This document shows, in pieces, positions 23,150 through 31,098 of a DNA stretch of 42,975 nucleotides; positions within the stretch are counted from its first letter, which is position 1; every line of letters begins with the position of its first letter. Source of the DNA: Micrococcaceae bacterium (GTDB lineage: Bacteria; Actinomycetota; Actinomycetes; Actinomycetales; Micrococcaceae); the NCBI GenBank assembly GCA_025465475.1, contig JAODMR010000073.1, positions 1 to 42,975 on the forward strand, given 5' to 3'. Below the pieces are notes generated by a model. That model was not told the origin of the DNA. It was given only the letters and a program-made list of their open reading frames with translations, and searched no databases. The position numbers were made by a program, and so were the translations under genes.

Positions 23150-24499
23150 ATGACCTCTTCCGTTCTGGCGGCAGATCCCGCCATCGATCCGAAGATGCGG
23201 CGCAAAGCGCTGACGTCCTCGGTGCTGGGCACCTGCATTGAGTGGTACGACTTCTACGTCTACGGCGTGGCGGCGGCCATTGTGTTGAATGTCCAGTTTT
23301 TTCCCAAGGTGGATCCCTTTGTCGGCATCCTGCTGTCCTTCAGCACCTACGCCATCGGCTTTGCCGCCCGTCCCGTAGGTGGCGTCATTTTCGCCCACTT
23401 CGGGGACCGGCTGGGCCGCAAGAAAATGCTGATGATCACCCTCGGCCTGATGGGATTCGGCACCTTCCTCATCGGCTGCCTGCCCACCTACGGCACCATC
23501 GGCGTCGCGGCCCCCATCCTGCTGGTGCTGCTGCGCATTGTGCAGGGCATCGGCGTTGGCGGTGAATGGGGCGGGGCGGCCCTCATGGCCACCGAGTATG
23601 CTCCGGCCGAGCGCCGTGGATTCTTCGGCTCCTGGCCCCAGATCGGCGTTCCGGCCGGAACCCTGCTGGCCAACGGCGCCTTCTTCATCATGGGCGGCAT
23701 CATCGCGCCGGAGGCCTTCAGCGCCTGGGGCTGGCGGATCCCGTTCCTGATCTCCATCGTCCTGGTCGGCATCTCCTTCTACATCCGCAACAAGGTGGAC
23801 GAATCCCCGGCCTTTGAGAAGATCCGCGACGCCGGAGAAATCGAAAAGCTGCCCGTGGTCACCGTGATCCGCACCCGGCCGCTGATGATCCTCAAGGTCA
23901 TCATGATGCGCTTCGCGGAGAACGCGAACTACTACATCTACACGACCTTTTTGCTCGCGTACGGCCCCGCGGTGCTGCTGGAGAAGAACAGCATCCTGCT
24001 GGCCACGATGATCATGGCCGGGCTGGGCATCTTCTCCATCCCATTCTGGGGCTGGGTGTCAGACCGCTGGGGACGCCGTTATACGGTCCTGGCCGGTGCG
24101 GCCACCATGCTGGTCACCGCGTTCCCGTTCTTCTGGGCCGTGCAGACCGGCGACTTCCTGATGATGCTCCTGGCCCTGGTCCTGACCTGCAATGTGGGCC
24201 GCGACCTGTGCTACTCCGTGGAGCCGGCCTATTTCACTGAGCTCTTCGAGCCCAAGCTGCGCTACTCGGGTGCCTCCGTGGGGCCGCAGGTCGCGGCCGT
24301 CTTCGCCGGAGGCTTTGCCCCGCTGATCGCCACCGCCCTCATCGGTCCCGGTTTTGATCGATACTGGCTGGTGGCCGGCTACATGGTGCTGACCGCGTTG
24401 ATCACTGCAGCCGGCGCCCTCTGGTCGCCGGAAACCGCGCCGCGGGTCCGCCGTCGTCGTGGCCTGACACCCGAATACGACCCGATCACCAACACGTAG
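23150..24499 (+). CDS. MHS-family (MFS) metabolite:H+ symporter
   Basis: The 449-residue, twelve-helix protein belongs to the metabolite:H+ symporter branch of the major facilitator superfamily. Markers are SSVLGTCIEWYDFYVYGVAA near the N-terminus, the loop FGDRLGRKKMLMITL, and VQGIGVGGEWGGAALMATEY. Relatives carry organic acids and compatible solutes such as 2-oxoglutarate, shikimate and proline/betaine, so an anionic or zwitterionic substrate is likely. AAAGGAG 7 nt before ATG 23150 fixes the start. It is divergent from the dehydrogenase operon and followed by lacI after 40 nt, implying uptake of that pathway's substrate. Confidence 0.9.
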   Translation: MTSSVLAADPAIDPKMRRKALTSSVLGTCIEWYDFYVYGVAAAIVLNVQFFPKVDPFVGILLSFSTYAIGFAARPVGGVIFAHFGDRLGRKKMLMITLGLMGFGTFLIGCLPTYGTIGVAAPILLVLLRIVQGIGVGGEWGGAALMATEYAPAERRGFFGSWPQIGVPAGTLLANGAFFIMGGIIAPEAFSAWGWRIPFLISIVLVGISFYIRNKVDESPAFEKIRDAGEIEKLPVVTVIRTRPLMILKVIMMRFAENANYYIYTTFLLAYGPAVLLEKNSILLATMIMAGLGIFSIPFWGWVSDRWGRRYTVLAGAATMLVTAFPFFWAVQTGDFLMMLLALVLTCNVGRDLCYSVEPAYFTELFEPKLRYSGASVGPQVAAVFAGGFAPLIATALIGPGFDRYWLVAGYMVLTALITAAGALWSPETAPRVRRRRGLTPEYDPITNT

Positions 24500-24502
24500 G
24501 AT
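24497..24502 (+). promoter_or_regulatory. -10-like box using the symporter stop codon
   Basis: TAGGAT begins with the symporter's TAG stop and lies 37 nt before the lacI ATG. It might give lacI a second promoter; no convincing -35 is seen. Confidence 0.25.
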
Positions 24503-24539
24503 GACGAGGACCGGTTAAGCGGGAGGGACGGGAGCGTAC

Positions 24540-25559
24540 ATGGTGACAAGCCGGGATGTGGCACGGCTGGCGGGAGTTTCCCAGGCCACCGTCTCACGGG
24601 CACTGTCCTCCCCTTCAAAGGTCTCCGCGGCCACTTACGCCAAGGTGGAAGCTGCCATGGCGACCCTTGGCTACGTGCCCCATGCCGGGGCGCAGGCCAT
24701 GAAGACGCGGCGCACCCACACCGTCGGCGTCGTGGTGGCGGATCTGACCAACCCCTTCTATCCGGAGGTGCTGGATGAGCTGACCAGGGAACTGGACGCG
24801 GCCGGTTACCGGGTCGTTCTGTGGAATGCCGGCGGCAGCAACCACACCGATGCGCTCAAGGCCATTCGGGAGCGGGCCGTCGACGGCGTCGTCTTTACCA
24901 CGGCCACGGAGGACTCGGTCGAACTGCAGGCGGCCGTGGAGCAGCAAAGCCCGATCGTGCTGATTAACCGCATTGTCGACGGGCTGGAGTGCGACCAGGT
25001 GGCCAGCAGCAACCGGGCTGGCGGTGCACTCGTGGCGAACTATCTGCTGGACCAGGGGAAGACCCGGATCGCCTTCATCGGCGGAGCCGCCAACGCCAGC
25101 ACCTCCCGCGACCGCCGCGCCGGATTCCTGGAGCGGATGCAGGCCCGGGGGTATGCGGTTCCGGACTCGCTCCAGTTCGACGGCGGGTTCTCGCACCATG
25201 TCAGCGCCGGGATCATGGCCGAGCTGCTGGCGGCGGATGCCCCACCGGAGGCGGTTTTCTGTGCCAATGACTACATGGCCTTCGGTGCCCTGGACGCCCT
25301 GCACAAGGCGCGGGTTCCTTCGGAACAGTGCTGGGTGGTCGGGTACGACGACGTCGACATGGCCGCCTGGGATTCCTTCGACCTGACCACCGTTCGCCAA
25401 CCGAGCCGGGAGATGGCCCGTGTTGGCGTCCGGATGCTCCTGCAGCGCCTGGCGGTCCCGGGAGCTGCACCCCAGCGCCAGGAATACCCCTGCGAGCTCA
25501 TTGTCCGCGGGAGTACACCCTCCGTTGCCACCGCAGACCTGCCGGCGGCCGCGCGATAG
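24540..25559 (+). CDS. LacI-family transcriptional regulator
   Basis: The 339-residue protein has the LacI DNA-binding head SRDVARLAGVSQATVSRALS and the hinge region VPHAGAQAMKTRRTHTVGVV, followed by a periplasmic-binding-protein-like effector domain (VVADLTNPFYPEVLDELTRE; AVFCANDYMAFGALDAL; VVGYDDVDMAAW). It would bind the two CG-centred palindromes in the control region and release them on a small-molecule inducer. The start is ATG 24540 with GGGAG upstream (GTG 24543 is possible). It lies downstream of the symporter, probably in the same transcript, and is followed by a strong terminator. Confidence 0.93.
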   Translation: MVTSRDVARLAGVSQATVSRALSSPSKVSAATYAKVEAAMATLGYVPHAGAQAMKTRRTHTVGVVVADLTNPFYPEVLDELTRELDAAGYRVVLWNAGGSNHTDALKAIRERAVDGVVFTTATEDSVELQAAVEQQSPIVLINRIVDGLECDQVASSNRAGGALVANYLLDQGKTRIAFIGGAANASTSRDRRAGFLERMQARGYAVPDSLQFDGGFSHHVSAGIMAELLAADAPPEAVFCANDYMAFGALDALHKARVPSEQCWVVGYDDVDMAAWDSFDLTTVRQPSREMARVGVRMLLQRLAVPGAAPQRQEYPCELIVRGSTPSVATADLPAAAR

Positions 25560-25607
25560 GACGGCGGCCGACTGGCCAGCAGTGCAGTGGGCCAATAGTG
25601 CGGTGAC

Positions 25608-25636
25608 GCGGTGCCGGGCACTTTCCCCGGCACCGC
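25608..25636. terminator. Strong hairpin between lacI and csbD (bidirectional)
   Basis: A perfect 11-bp stem, GCGGTGCCGGG/CCCGGCACCGC, encloses a 7-nt loop. It lies between convergent genes and could terminate both. Confidence 0.7.
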
Positions 25637-25653
25637 CACTGCCCGCACGTGGA

Positions 25654-25830
25654 TCACTCCTTGGTGAAGGCGTCCTTGAGCTTCTCGCCGGCCTGCTTCA
25701 GGTCGCCCTTAACCTGGTCCGCCTGCCCTTCGGCACGCAGGTCCTCGTTGCCCGTGGCTTCGCCGGCCGCTTCCTTGCCCTTGCCGCCAAGCTTCTCGGC
25801 AGCGTTCGATAGCTTGTCTCCCAGTCCCAT
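25654..25830 (-). CDS. CsbD-family stress protein
   Basis: The 58-residue hydrophilic protein begins MGLGDKLSNAAEKLGGKGKE and continues with the CsbD pattern (AAGEATGNEDLRAEGQADQV, KGDLKQAGEKLKDAF). CsbD proteins are general-stress products of unknown mechanism; B. subtilis csbD is under sigma-B. GGAGGG 5-7 nt before ATG 25830 is a clear ribosome-binding site. Its leader contains two stem-loops. The gene is convergent with lacI. Confidence 0.88.
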   Translation of the reverse strand: MGLGDKLSNAAEKLGGKGKEAAGEATGNEDLRAEGQADQVKGDLKQAGEKLKDAFTKE

Positions 25831-25850
25831 ACCGTCCCTCCTTGTTCCGG

Positions 25851-25907
25851 TGGCACCTTTTCCCGTGGTGCCAGTAGTGACTTCATCCGCAGGCTTGGCC
25901 GCGGATG
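25851..25907 (-). promoter_or_regulatory. Two stem-loops in the csbD leader
   Basis: Arms TGGCACC/GGTGCCA (25851-25857 with 25867-25873) and CATCCGC/GCGGATG (25884-25890 with 25901-25907) form perfect 7-bp stems with loops of 9 and 10 nt. They may be mRNA structures. Upstream, TATTAGAT may serve as a -10. The remainder of the 25831-26163 gap, to about 26145, shows nothing recognisable besides the Shine-Dalgarno of the next gene. Confidence 0.35.
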
Positions 25908-26163
25908 CACTTATCTAATACCGATGGCAGGAGTCCGTCCACCTCTCCCCCACGCCGACGCCCTCATCCGGGCCCTCCTCACCCGTTCGCCGGCTGCCGC
26001 CCGCCGCCGGCCGTCGTCGAACCGCCGTCGCCGAACCGCCTTGGGGCAAATCGGCTTGGCCAGCCCGGGCGTGTGCGGCAGAATCGGCCCAGGGACTCCC
26101 GCTCCTCCTGCCCGGCCGGGTGGAGGGCGAGGCCCACCCACATACCTCTTCGGAAGGAAACCG

Positions 26164-27132
26164 ATGGATTACGTCAAACTCGGCTCGACTGGCCTGGACG
26201 TCTCTCGAATTGCTGTCGGCTGCATGAGCTTTGGGGACCCGGCCCGCGGCGCGCACCCGTGGTCGCTGCCCGAGGAGGAAAGCCGACCGCTGATCCGCCA
26301 GGCCCTGGAGGCGGGCATCAACTTCTTTGACACGGCCAACGTCTACTCAGCCGGCAGCAGCGAGGAAATCGTCGGCCGCGCGCTGGCGGACTACGGCAAT
26401 CGGGACGAACTCGTCGTGGCCACCAAGGTGCACGGCGTGATGGCGGAAGGCCCCAACGGCAGGGGCCTGTCCCGCAAAGCGATCATCAGCTCCCTTGACG
26501 CCAGCCTGCGCCGACTGGGCATGGACTACGTGGACCTCTACCAGATCCACCGCTGGGACCCTGCCACCCCGATCGAGGAAACCCTCGAAGCCCTGCACGA
26601 CGTCGTCAAGGCGGGCAAAGTGCGTTATCTGGGTGCCTCATCCATGTACGCCTGGCAGTTCTCGAAGGCGCAGTACACCGCCCGGGCCAATGGCTGGACG
26701 CCCTTCGTGTCGATGCAGGACCACTACAACCTCCTTAACCGTGAGGAGGAACGCGAAATGTTCCCACTGTGCGCCGATCTGGGCGTGGGTGTTATTCCGT
26801 GGAGTCCGCTGGCCCGCGGCAGGTTGACGAGGGATTGGGGAACCGAAACGGAGCGCAGCGGAACTGATCAGTTTGGTTCCACGCTGTACGACGACGCCGA
26901 CCGCGGCATCGTTGAAGCGGTCGCCAAGGTTGCGGACCGGCACGGCATTCCGCGGGCACAAATCGCCTTGGCCTGGGTGCTTTCACGTCCGGTGGTGAGC
27001 GCGCCCATCGTCGGAGCGACCAAGGCCAAGCATCTCAAGGACGCTGTCGCCGCCCTGGACGTGGTCCTTACCCCGGAGGACCTACGTGAGCTGGAGGAAC
27101 CCTACCTGCCGCACACTCCTGCGGGGTTCTGA
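26164..27132 (+). CDS. Aldo/keto reductase
   Basis: The 322-residue enzyme carries the tetrad in FFDTANVYSAGSSEE (Asp, Tyr), VVATKVHG (Lys) and LYQIHRWD (His), and the cofactor segment SAPIVGATKAKHLKDAV. The start MDYVKLGSTGLDVSRIAVGC is the usual N-terminus for this branch, preceded by GGAAGG; the 80 residues encoded upstream in the same frame are Pro/Arg-rich and not conserved. It reduces aldehydes or ketones with NADPH. It stands alone, with 200 nt to the next gene. Substrate unknown. Confidence 0.9.
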   Translation: MDYVKLGSTGLDVSRIAVGCMSFGDPARGAHPWSLPEEESRPLIRQALEAGINFFDTANVYSAGSSEEIVGRALADYGNRDELVVATKVHGVMAEGPNGRGLSRKAIISSLDASLRRLGMDYVDLYQIHRWDPATPIEETLEALHDVVKAGKVRYLGASSMYAWQFSKAQYTARANGWTPFVSMQDHYNLLNREEEREMFPLCADLGVGVIPWSPLARGRLTRDWGTETERSGTDQFGSTLYDDADRGIVEAVAKVADRHGIPRAQIALAWVLSRPVVSAPIVGATKAKHLKDAVAALDVVLTPEDLRELEEPYLPHTPAGF

Positions 27133-27180
27133 CACAGTTTTCCTGGCCTGGGCAACGGTTCGGATGGTTCCGACACGCCC

Positions 27181-27270
27181 AAATAAAGCTAAGCAAACTG
27201 ATAGTAAGGCGGCTGATTATTGATACTGTTGTTGTGTAGTTACTTCTGCTGTTGTTCCTGACAGCCGAGG
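27181..27270 (+). promoter_or_regulatory. AT-rich stretch upstream of the GlsB-like gene
   Basis: This 90-nt segment is clearly richer in A and T than its surroundings and contains several -10-like words (TAGTAA, TACTGT, TAGTTA). It probably carries the promoter of the GlsB-like gene, but I cannot pick out the functional boxes. Confidence 0.35.
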
Positions 27271-27336
27271 AGGCTTGAGTACGAGGCGGACCGGCAGTGC
27301 CGGCGAGCCATCACCTACAACGGAAAGATTGTCGTC

Positions 27337-27603
27337 ATGGGATTCTTCGGATTTCTTCTTCTCGGCCTCATCGCCGGCGCGATTGCCAAGCTCATCATCC
27401 CCGGTCGCCAGGGCGGTGGCTGGCTGATCACCCTGGTGCTCGGCGTCGTCGGCGCGCTTCTGGGCGGCTTCATTGGCGGGGCTATCTTCGGTAGCGGCCT
27501 GCAGGAGTTCTTCTCCATCCAGACCTGGCTGCTGGCCATCGTGGGTTCCATCATTGTGCTGCTGATCTACGGCGCCATCACGGGCCGCAAGCGCGTGCGC
27601 TAA
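27337..27603 (+). CDS. GlsB/YeaQ/YmgE family membrane stress protein
   Basis: The 88-residue protein is a Gly-rich membrane protein with three hydrophobic segments: FFGFLLLGLIAGAIAKLIIP, GWLITLVLGVVGALLGGFIG and LLAIVGSIIVLLIYGAITGR. The pattern is that of the transglycosylase-associated (YeaQ/YmgE/GlsB) family, linked to general stress. ATG 27337 follows GGAAAG at a long spacing of about 9 nt. A strong terminator lies right after the stop. Confidence 0.9.
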   Translation: MGFFGFLLLGLIAGAIAKLIIPGRQGGGWLITLVLGVVGALLGGFIGGAIFGSGLQEFFSIQTWLLAIVGSIIVLLIYGAITGRKRVR

Positions 27604-27635
27604 AACCTGCCACGCAGGACCAGAGTGACCCCGAG

Positions 27636-27665
27636 GGGGCTCCGCACTTCGCTGCGGAGCCCCTT
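27636..27665 (+). terminator. Rho-independent terminator after the GlsB-like gene
   Basis: An 11-bp perfect stem, GGGGCTCCGCA/TGCGGAGCCCC, with loop CTTCGC is followed by a short T pair. Confidence 0.75.
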
Positions 27666-27676
27666 CCGCATTTCCC

Positions 27677-27823
27677 CCGAGTGTCGACCTCTGCACCCCA
27701 CCCCACCCCCGAATGTCGACCTCTGCACCCCCACTCAAGGCGCGTCGAAGCCGCGGGGCGTGCAGACGTCGACACTCGGCAGGAAGTTGGGAAGCGGTGG
27801 GGCGTGCAGATGTCGACACTCGG
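27677..27823. repeat. Four-copy palindromic intergenic repeat element
   Basis: Two direct copies of a 23-bp unit (27677-27699, 27709-27731; core GTGTCGACCTCTGCACCCC with one change in copy 2) are followed by two inverted 25-bp copies (27755-27779, 27799-27823; core GTGCAGACGTCGACACTCGG). Each copy has GTCGAC at its centre-left. The whole is a large imperfect palindrome between a terminator and the next start codon. Confidence 0.75.
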
Positions 27824-27846
27824 CGGGGGTGTGCGAGGATTTGGCC

Positions 27847-28683
27847 ATGACTGATACTTCGCTCGCCCCGCTGGTTCCCTTGCACAACGGCGCCGCTATT
27901 CCGCAGATCGGCTTTGGCACCTGGCCCCTGAACGACCAGGAGGCCGCTGACGCCGTGGCGGCTGCCCTGTCCATCGGTTACCGGCTGATCGACACGGCCG
28001 AGAACTACCGGAATGAGCGCGGCGTCGGCGAGGGCATTCGCCGCTCCGGCATCGACCGCTCGGAAGTTTTCATCACGACCAAGTTCAACAAGGAATGGCA
28101 CAGCCGCCAAGGCGCTGTCGAGGCCTGGCGCAACTCGGCGGACAAGCTGGGCGTCGACTACATCGACCTCCTGCTGGTTCATTGGCCCAACCCGTCCCAG
28201 GGTACTTTCGGCGATGCCTTCCAGGGGCTTGCTGAGCTGCTGGCCGACGGCAGGGTTCGTGCCATCGGAGCCTCCAACTTCAAGATCCACCACCTGCAGC
28301 CGCTGCTCGACGCCGGCGTGCACCCGGACGTTAATCAGATCCAACTCGATCCCCGACACACTCGGGAAGCTGTCCGCGACTTCCACCGCACCCATAACAT
28401 CGTGACCGAGTCGTGGAGTCCACTGGGCAACGCGAGTGAACTGCTTCGGGACCCGCTGATCACCACGCTCGCCGGCCAGTATGAGCGCACGCCGGCGCAG
28501 ATCGTGCTGCGCTGGCATGTCCAGCAGGGCCTGGTCGCCATTCCCAAATCCATCGCACCCGAGCGGATGGCCGAGAACTTTGCGGTGTTCGACTTCGCCC
28601 TCACCGAGGACGAGGTGCAGCAGGTTTCCGCCCTGAACATCGGTGAACACGACATTGCCGATTCCGACGAGTTCGGCCACTGA
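27847..28683 (+). CDS. Aldo/keto reductase (AKR5-like, 2,5-diketo-D-gluconate reductase type)
   Basis: The 278-residue enzyme has the AKR5 pattern: GAAIPQIGFGTWPLND, Asp and Tyr in YRLIDTAENYRNERGVG, Lys in FITTKFNKE, His in LLLVHWPNPS, and VAIPKSIAPERMAENFAVFD for NADPH binding. GAGGA 7 nt before ATG 27847 marks the start; the frame upstream reads through the repeat element. The last codons and stop are part of a 24-bp sequence that is duplicated just downstream. Confidence 0.9.
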   Translation: MTDTSLAPLVPLHNGAAIPQIGFGTWPLNDQEAADAVAAALSIGYRLIDTAENYRNERGVGEGIRRSGIDRSEVFITTKFNKEWHSRQGAVEAWRNSADKLGVDYIDLLLVHWPNPSQGTFGDAFQGLAELLADGRVRAIGASNFKIHHLQPLLDAGVHPDVNQIQLDPRHTREAVRDFHRTHNIVTESWSPLGNASELLRDPLITTLAGQYERTPAQIVLRWHVQQGLVAIPKSIAPERMAENFAVFDFALTEDEVQQVSALNIGEHDIADSDEFGH

Positions 28684-28717
28684 CTCCTCGTCGGACGAGT
28701 TCGGCCACTGACTCCTC
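28666..28717 (+). repeat. 24-bp direct repeat spanning the reductase stop codon
   Basis: The segment 28666-28689, which encodes DEFGH plus the TGA stop, recurs exactly at 28694-28717 after 4 nt. It looks like a recent slippage or duplication event. Up to the ALDH start at 28925 I see no other clear feature. Confidence 0.85.
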
Positions 28718-28924
28718 TGCCAAGGGCCGGCCAGGGAAGGCCGGAAGCAGGCAAGGCACGAGCAGCGCAGCCACAGGGCAGCTTTGGGAACCTGCGGAGC
28801 CTTTCGGGGGGCAACGAGGCGGCAACGGCGGTCAACGGCGCCGGGAAATAGCATGCCGCGATGTCTAAGGTCCTGCTCACGGGGTATGGAACAAGTACAC
28901 CTGCCGCCTCGTCCAAGGGATGCC

Positions 28925-30352
28925 ATGCTGACCGAAACCGCCCAGAAGACCACCAACCAGCCCTCTGCCGGATCCAGCGGACGGGAAACGCTGACCATCC
29001 GCAATCCCAGGGATGGTTCGCTGGTTGGCACCCTTGCCGCAGCGTCCGCCGACGACGTCGACAGGACCCTGGCCGCCGCGGCGGCGGCGGCACCCGCCTG
29101 GGCTGCCACTGACCCCGAAACCCGCGGGAACCTGCTGGCGGCGGCCGCCGACGTCCTCGCCGCCGCTGCGCAGGAACTGGCCGAGCTCAATGCCGTGGAA
29201 ACCGGTCGTCCCCTCGAAGAGGCGCTCGGCGGGGTACTGGCAGGCGTCGGGACCCTGCGCCAATACGCCCAACTCGGCCCGGTGCACCGGGGACGCAGCC
29301 TGCGTGGCAAACAATTGGCGGCCGACTACACAGTTCCGGAACCGCGTGGCGTGGTCGTGGCGCTGACCCCCTGGAACGACCCGGTGGCCGTGGCCTGCGG
29401 GCTGATCGGAGCCGCCGTCGTCACAGGGAACACCGTCGTCCACAAACCCAGCGAGCGCTGCCCGCACCTGGGCCGGCGACTCGGGGAACTGCTGACCCAG
29501 CCGTTCCCCCCGCACGTCTTCGCCTCCCTCGACGGCGGTGCCGACGTGGGCCGGTTGCTGACCTCCTCCCCCGGCGTGGACGTGATTGCCCATGTCGGAT
29601 CAACCGCGACGGGCACCGCCATCCGGCTGGCCGCAGCTGGAACGGGTGCCCACGTGCTGCTCGAGAACGGCGGCAACGACGCCCTGCTCATCGATGGCGA
29701 CGTGGACCCGGCGTGGGCTGCAGAACAGGCAGCGTTGGGTGCCTTCGCCAACAGCGGGCAGATCTGCACCTCGGTGGAGCGGATCTACGTGCACCAGGAC
29801 ATCGCTGACGATTTCCTGGCAGCCCTGGTGCTGGAAGCGGAACGGCGGAACGCCGACGGCGGCCTGGCCCCCTTGGTGGATGACCGGCTCCGCGTCGCCG
29901 TGCATGCGCAGGTAGCAGACGCCGTGGCTTCCGGCGCGACTGCCGCTGCCGGCGGGCAGCTGCCCGAGGGCCCCGGCAGCTGGTACCCGGCGACGGTGCT
30001 CACAGGTTGCACGCAGGACATGACCGTCATGTCCGAGGAGACTTTTGGTCCGGTCGCTCCCGTTCAGGTGGTTCCCGACTTTGAAACGGGACTGGAACTG
30101 GCCCGCGCGGGAAACTACGGACTGGCGGCGTCGGTCCTGACCGCCGGTCTGGAGCACGCCCAACGCGCCGTCGCCGCACTGCCGGTGGGGACCGTGAAGA
30201 TCAACCACGTGTTTGGCGGGGCACCCGGCGGAGCCGCGCAACCGCGCGGGGCCAGTGGGACCGGCTTTGGCTACGGTCCTGAGCTGCTCGACGAAATGAC
30301 AACCGTCAAGGTGGTCCATATCCAGCCGCCCGGCACCCGCGCCGGCTCCTGA
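28925..30352 (+). CDS. Aldehyde dehydrogenase family protein
   Basis: The 475-residue NAD(P)-dependent enzyme oxidises an aldehyde to its acid. The catalytic Cys is C281 in NSGQICTSVERIYVH, and the general base E247 sits in HVLLENGGNDALL, where most ALDHs have ELGGK. Other landmarks are VALTPWNDPVAVACG, VVHKPSERCP, and EETFGPVAPVQV. ATG 28925 is preceded by AGGGA; 47 further codons in frame upstream lack similarity. Ala-rich loops are prominent. The adjacent reductase could act on related carbonyls, but there is no firm link. Confidence 0.9.
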   Translation: MLTETAQKTTNQPSAGSSGRETLTIRNPRDGSLVGTLAAASADDVDRTLAAAAAAAPAWAATDPETRGNLLAAAADVLAAAAQELAELNAVETGRPLEEALGGVLAGVGTLRQYAQLGPVHRGRSLRGKQLAADYTVPEPRGVVVALTPWNDPVAVACGLIGAAVVTGNTVVHKPSERCPHLGRRLGELLTQPFPPHVFASLDGGADVGRLLTSSPGVDVIAHVGSTATGTAIRLAAAGTGAHVLLENGGNDALLIDGDVDPAWAAEQAALGAFANSGQICTSVERIYVHQDIADDFLAALVLEAERRNADGGLAPLVDDRLRVAVHAQVADAVASGATAAAGGQLPEGPGSWYPATVLTGCTQDMTVMSEETFGPVAPVQVVPDFETGLELARAGNYGLAASVLTAGLEHAQRAVAALPVGTVKINHVFGGAPGGAAQPRGASGTGFGYGPELLDEMTTVKVVHIQPPGTRAGS

Positions 30353-30429
30353 CGCCGCCCGGCCGCGCGGTGCACCAGCGCCGGGCGCGCCAGCCGTCGG
30401 CGCGCTCCCGCACCAGCCGCACCGCCGCA

Positions 30430-31098
30430 CTACACGGCTTCGGCCACAACCGCCTGGATGGTGCGCCGGTCGCTGAGAATGCGGAAGTGGCCGCCCAGGT
30501 CGAGCTTGATGTTGCGCGCCTCAGGCAGCAGGCTTCCCTCGGGAATGTGCGGATCGAATTCCCCGAAGATGGACGTGATGCGCTGGTTGACGTCCTCTTC
30601 CTTAGCCAACTGCAGTGTCAGGGCGTCACGCGGGGAGAACGCCCGCAGGCTCGGGACCAGGAGGAACCGGGCGTAGCGGGACCCGGAAAACGGCGAACAG
30701 ATCGCCACCATCCGGGAAATGCGGCTCTCCTGATCCAGCTTCAACATGGCGTATTTTCCGATCAGGCCGCCCTTGCTGTGGGCCACCAGAACCGCTTCGT
30801 GCAGGTCCTGGCGGGTGACATAGTCCGCCACCAGCTGAGCGGCCTGCTGCACAGGCAGCCGGTTGCGCTGCAGCAATGTGACAACATGCACCGGGTGCCC
30901 GTTGCGGTGCAGGGCCTCGATCAACGGCAGCATGAACTGCCAGCTTTCGTAAATGCCGGGAATCACGACGACGGCCCGGCCCGTTCCGGACGCGAAGTCC
31001 TCCGGTTTGGCCCGTGACAGGGCCGCCTTCAGCTGCCACCAGCCGGCGTACAGGTAGTCCTGCGCCCACCACTTTGCGGCTCTGGGCACCGACGTCAC
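30430..31098 (-). CDS. Alpha/beta hydrolase (lipase-like)
   Basis: The 222-residue protein has the nucleophile elbow VLVAHSKGGLIGKYAML (Ser), an oxyanion region VVVIPGIYESWQFMLPLIEA, and candidate acid and base in FGEFDPHIPEGS and LDLGGHFRILSD. No signal peptide is seen, so it is probably cytoplasmic. The start is GTG 31098, whose GTGA overlaps the stop of the upstream hydrolase; a longer frame reads back through that gene and is not coding. The two hydrolases form an operon. Substrate unknown. Confidence 0.85.
   Translation of the reverse strand: MTSVPRAAKWWAQDYLYAGWWQLKAALSRAKPEDFASGTGRAVVVIPGIYESWQFMLPLIEALHRNGHPVHVVTLLQRNRLPVQQAAQLVADYVTRQDLHEAVLVAHSKGGLIGKYAMLKLDQESRISRMVAICSPFSGSRYARFLLVPSLRAFSPRDALTLQLAKEEDVNQRITSIFGEFDPHIPEGSLLPEARNIKLDLGGHFRILSDRRTIQAVVAEAV

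Noticed and set aside
19834-25559. Recently transferred genomic island
   Set aside because: No integrase, tRNA, flanking repeat or obvious base-composition change; the locus looks like the rest of the chromosome.
25924-26163. 80-residue N-terminal extension of the aldo/keto reductase
   Set aside because: Pro/Arg-rich and unlike the family; ATG 26164 has a good GGAAGG and a canonical N-terminus.
27677-27823. CRISPR array
   Set aside because: Only four copies in opposing orientations, spacers short and unequal, and no cas genes.
27217-29310. 697-codon open frame on the minus strand
   Set aside because: It runs antisense through GlsB, the repeat element, the reductase and ALDH; no recognisable domain.
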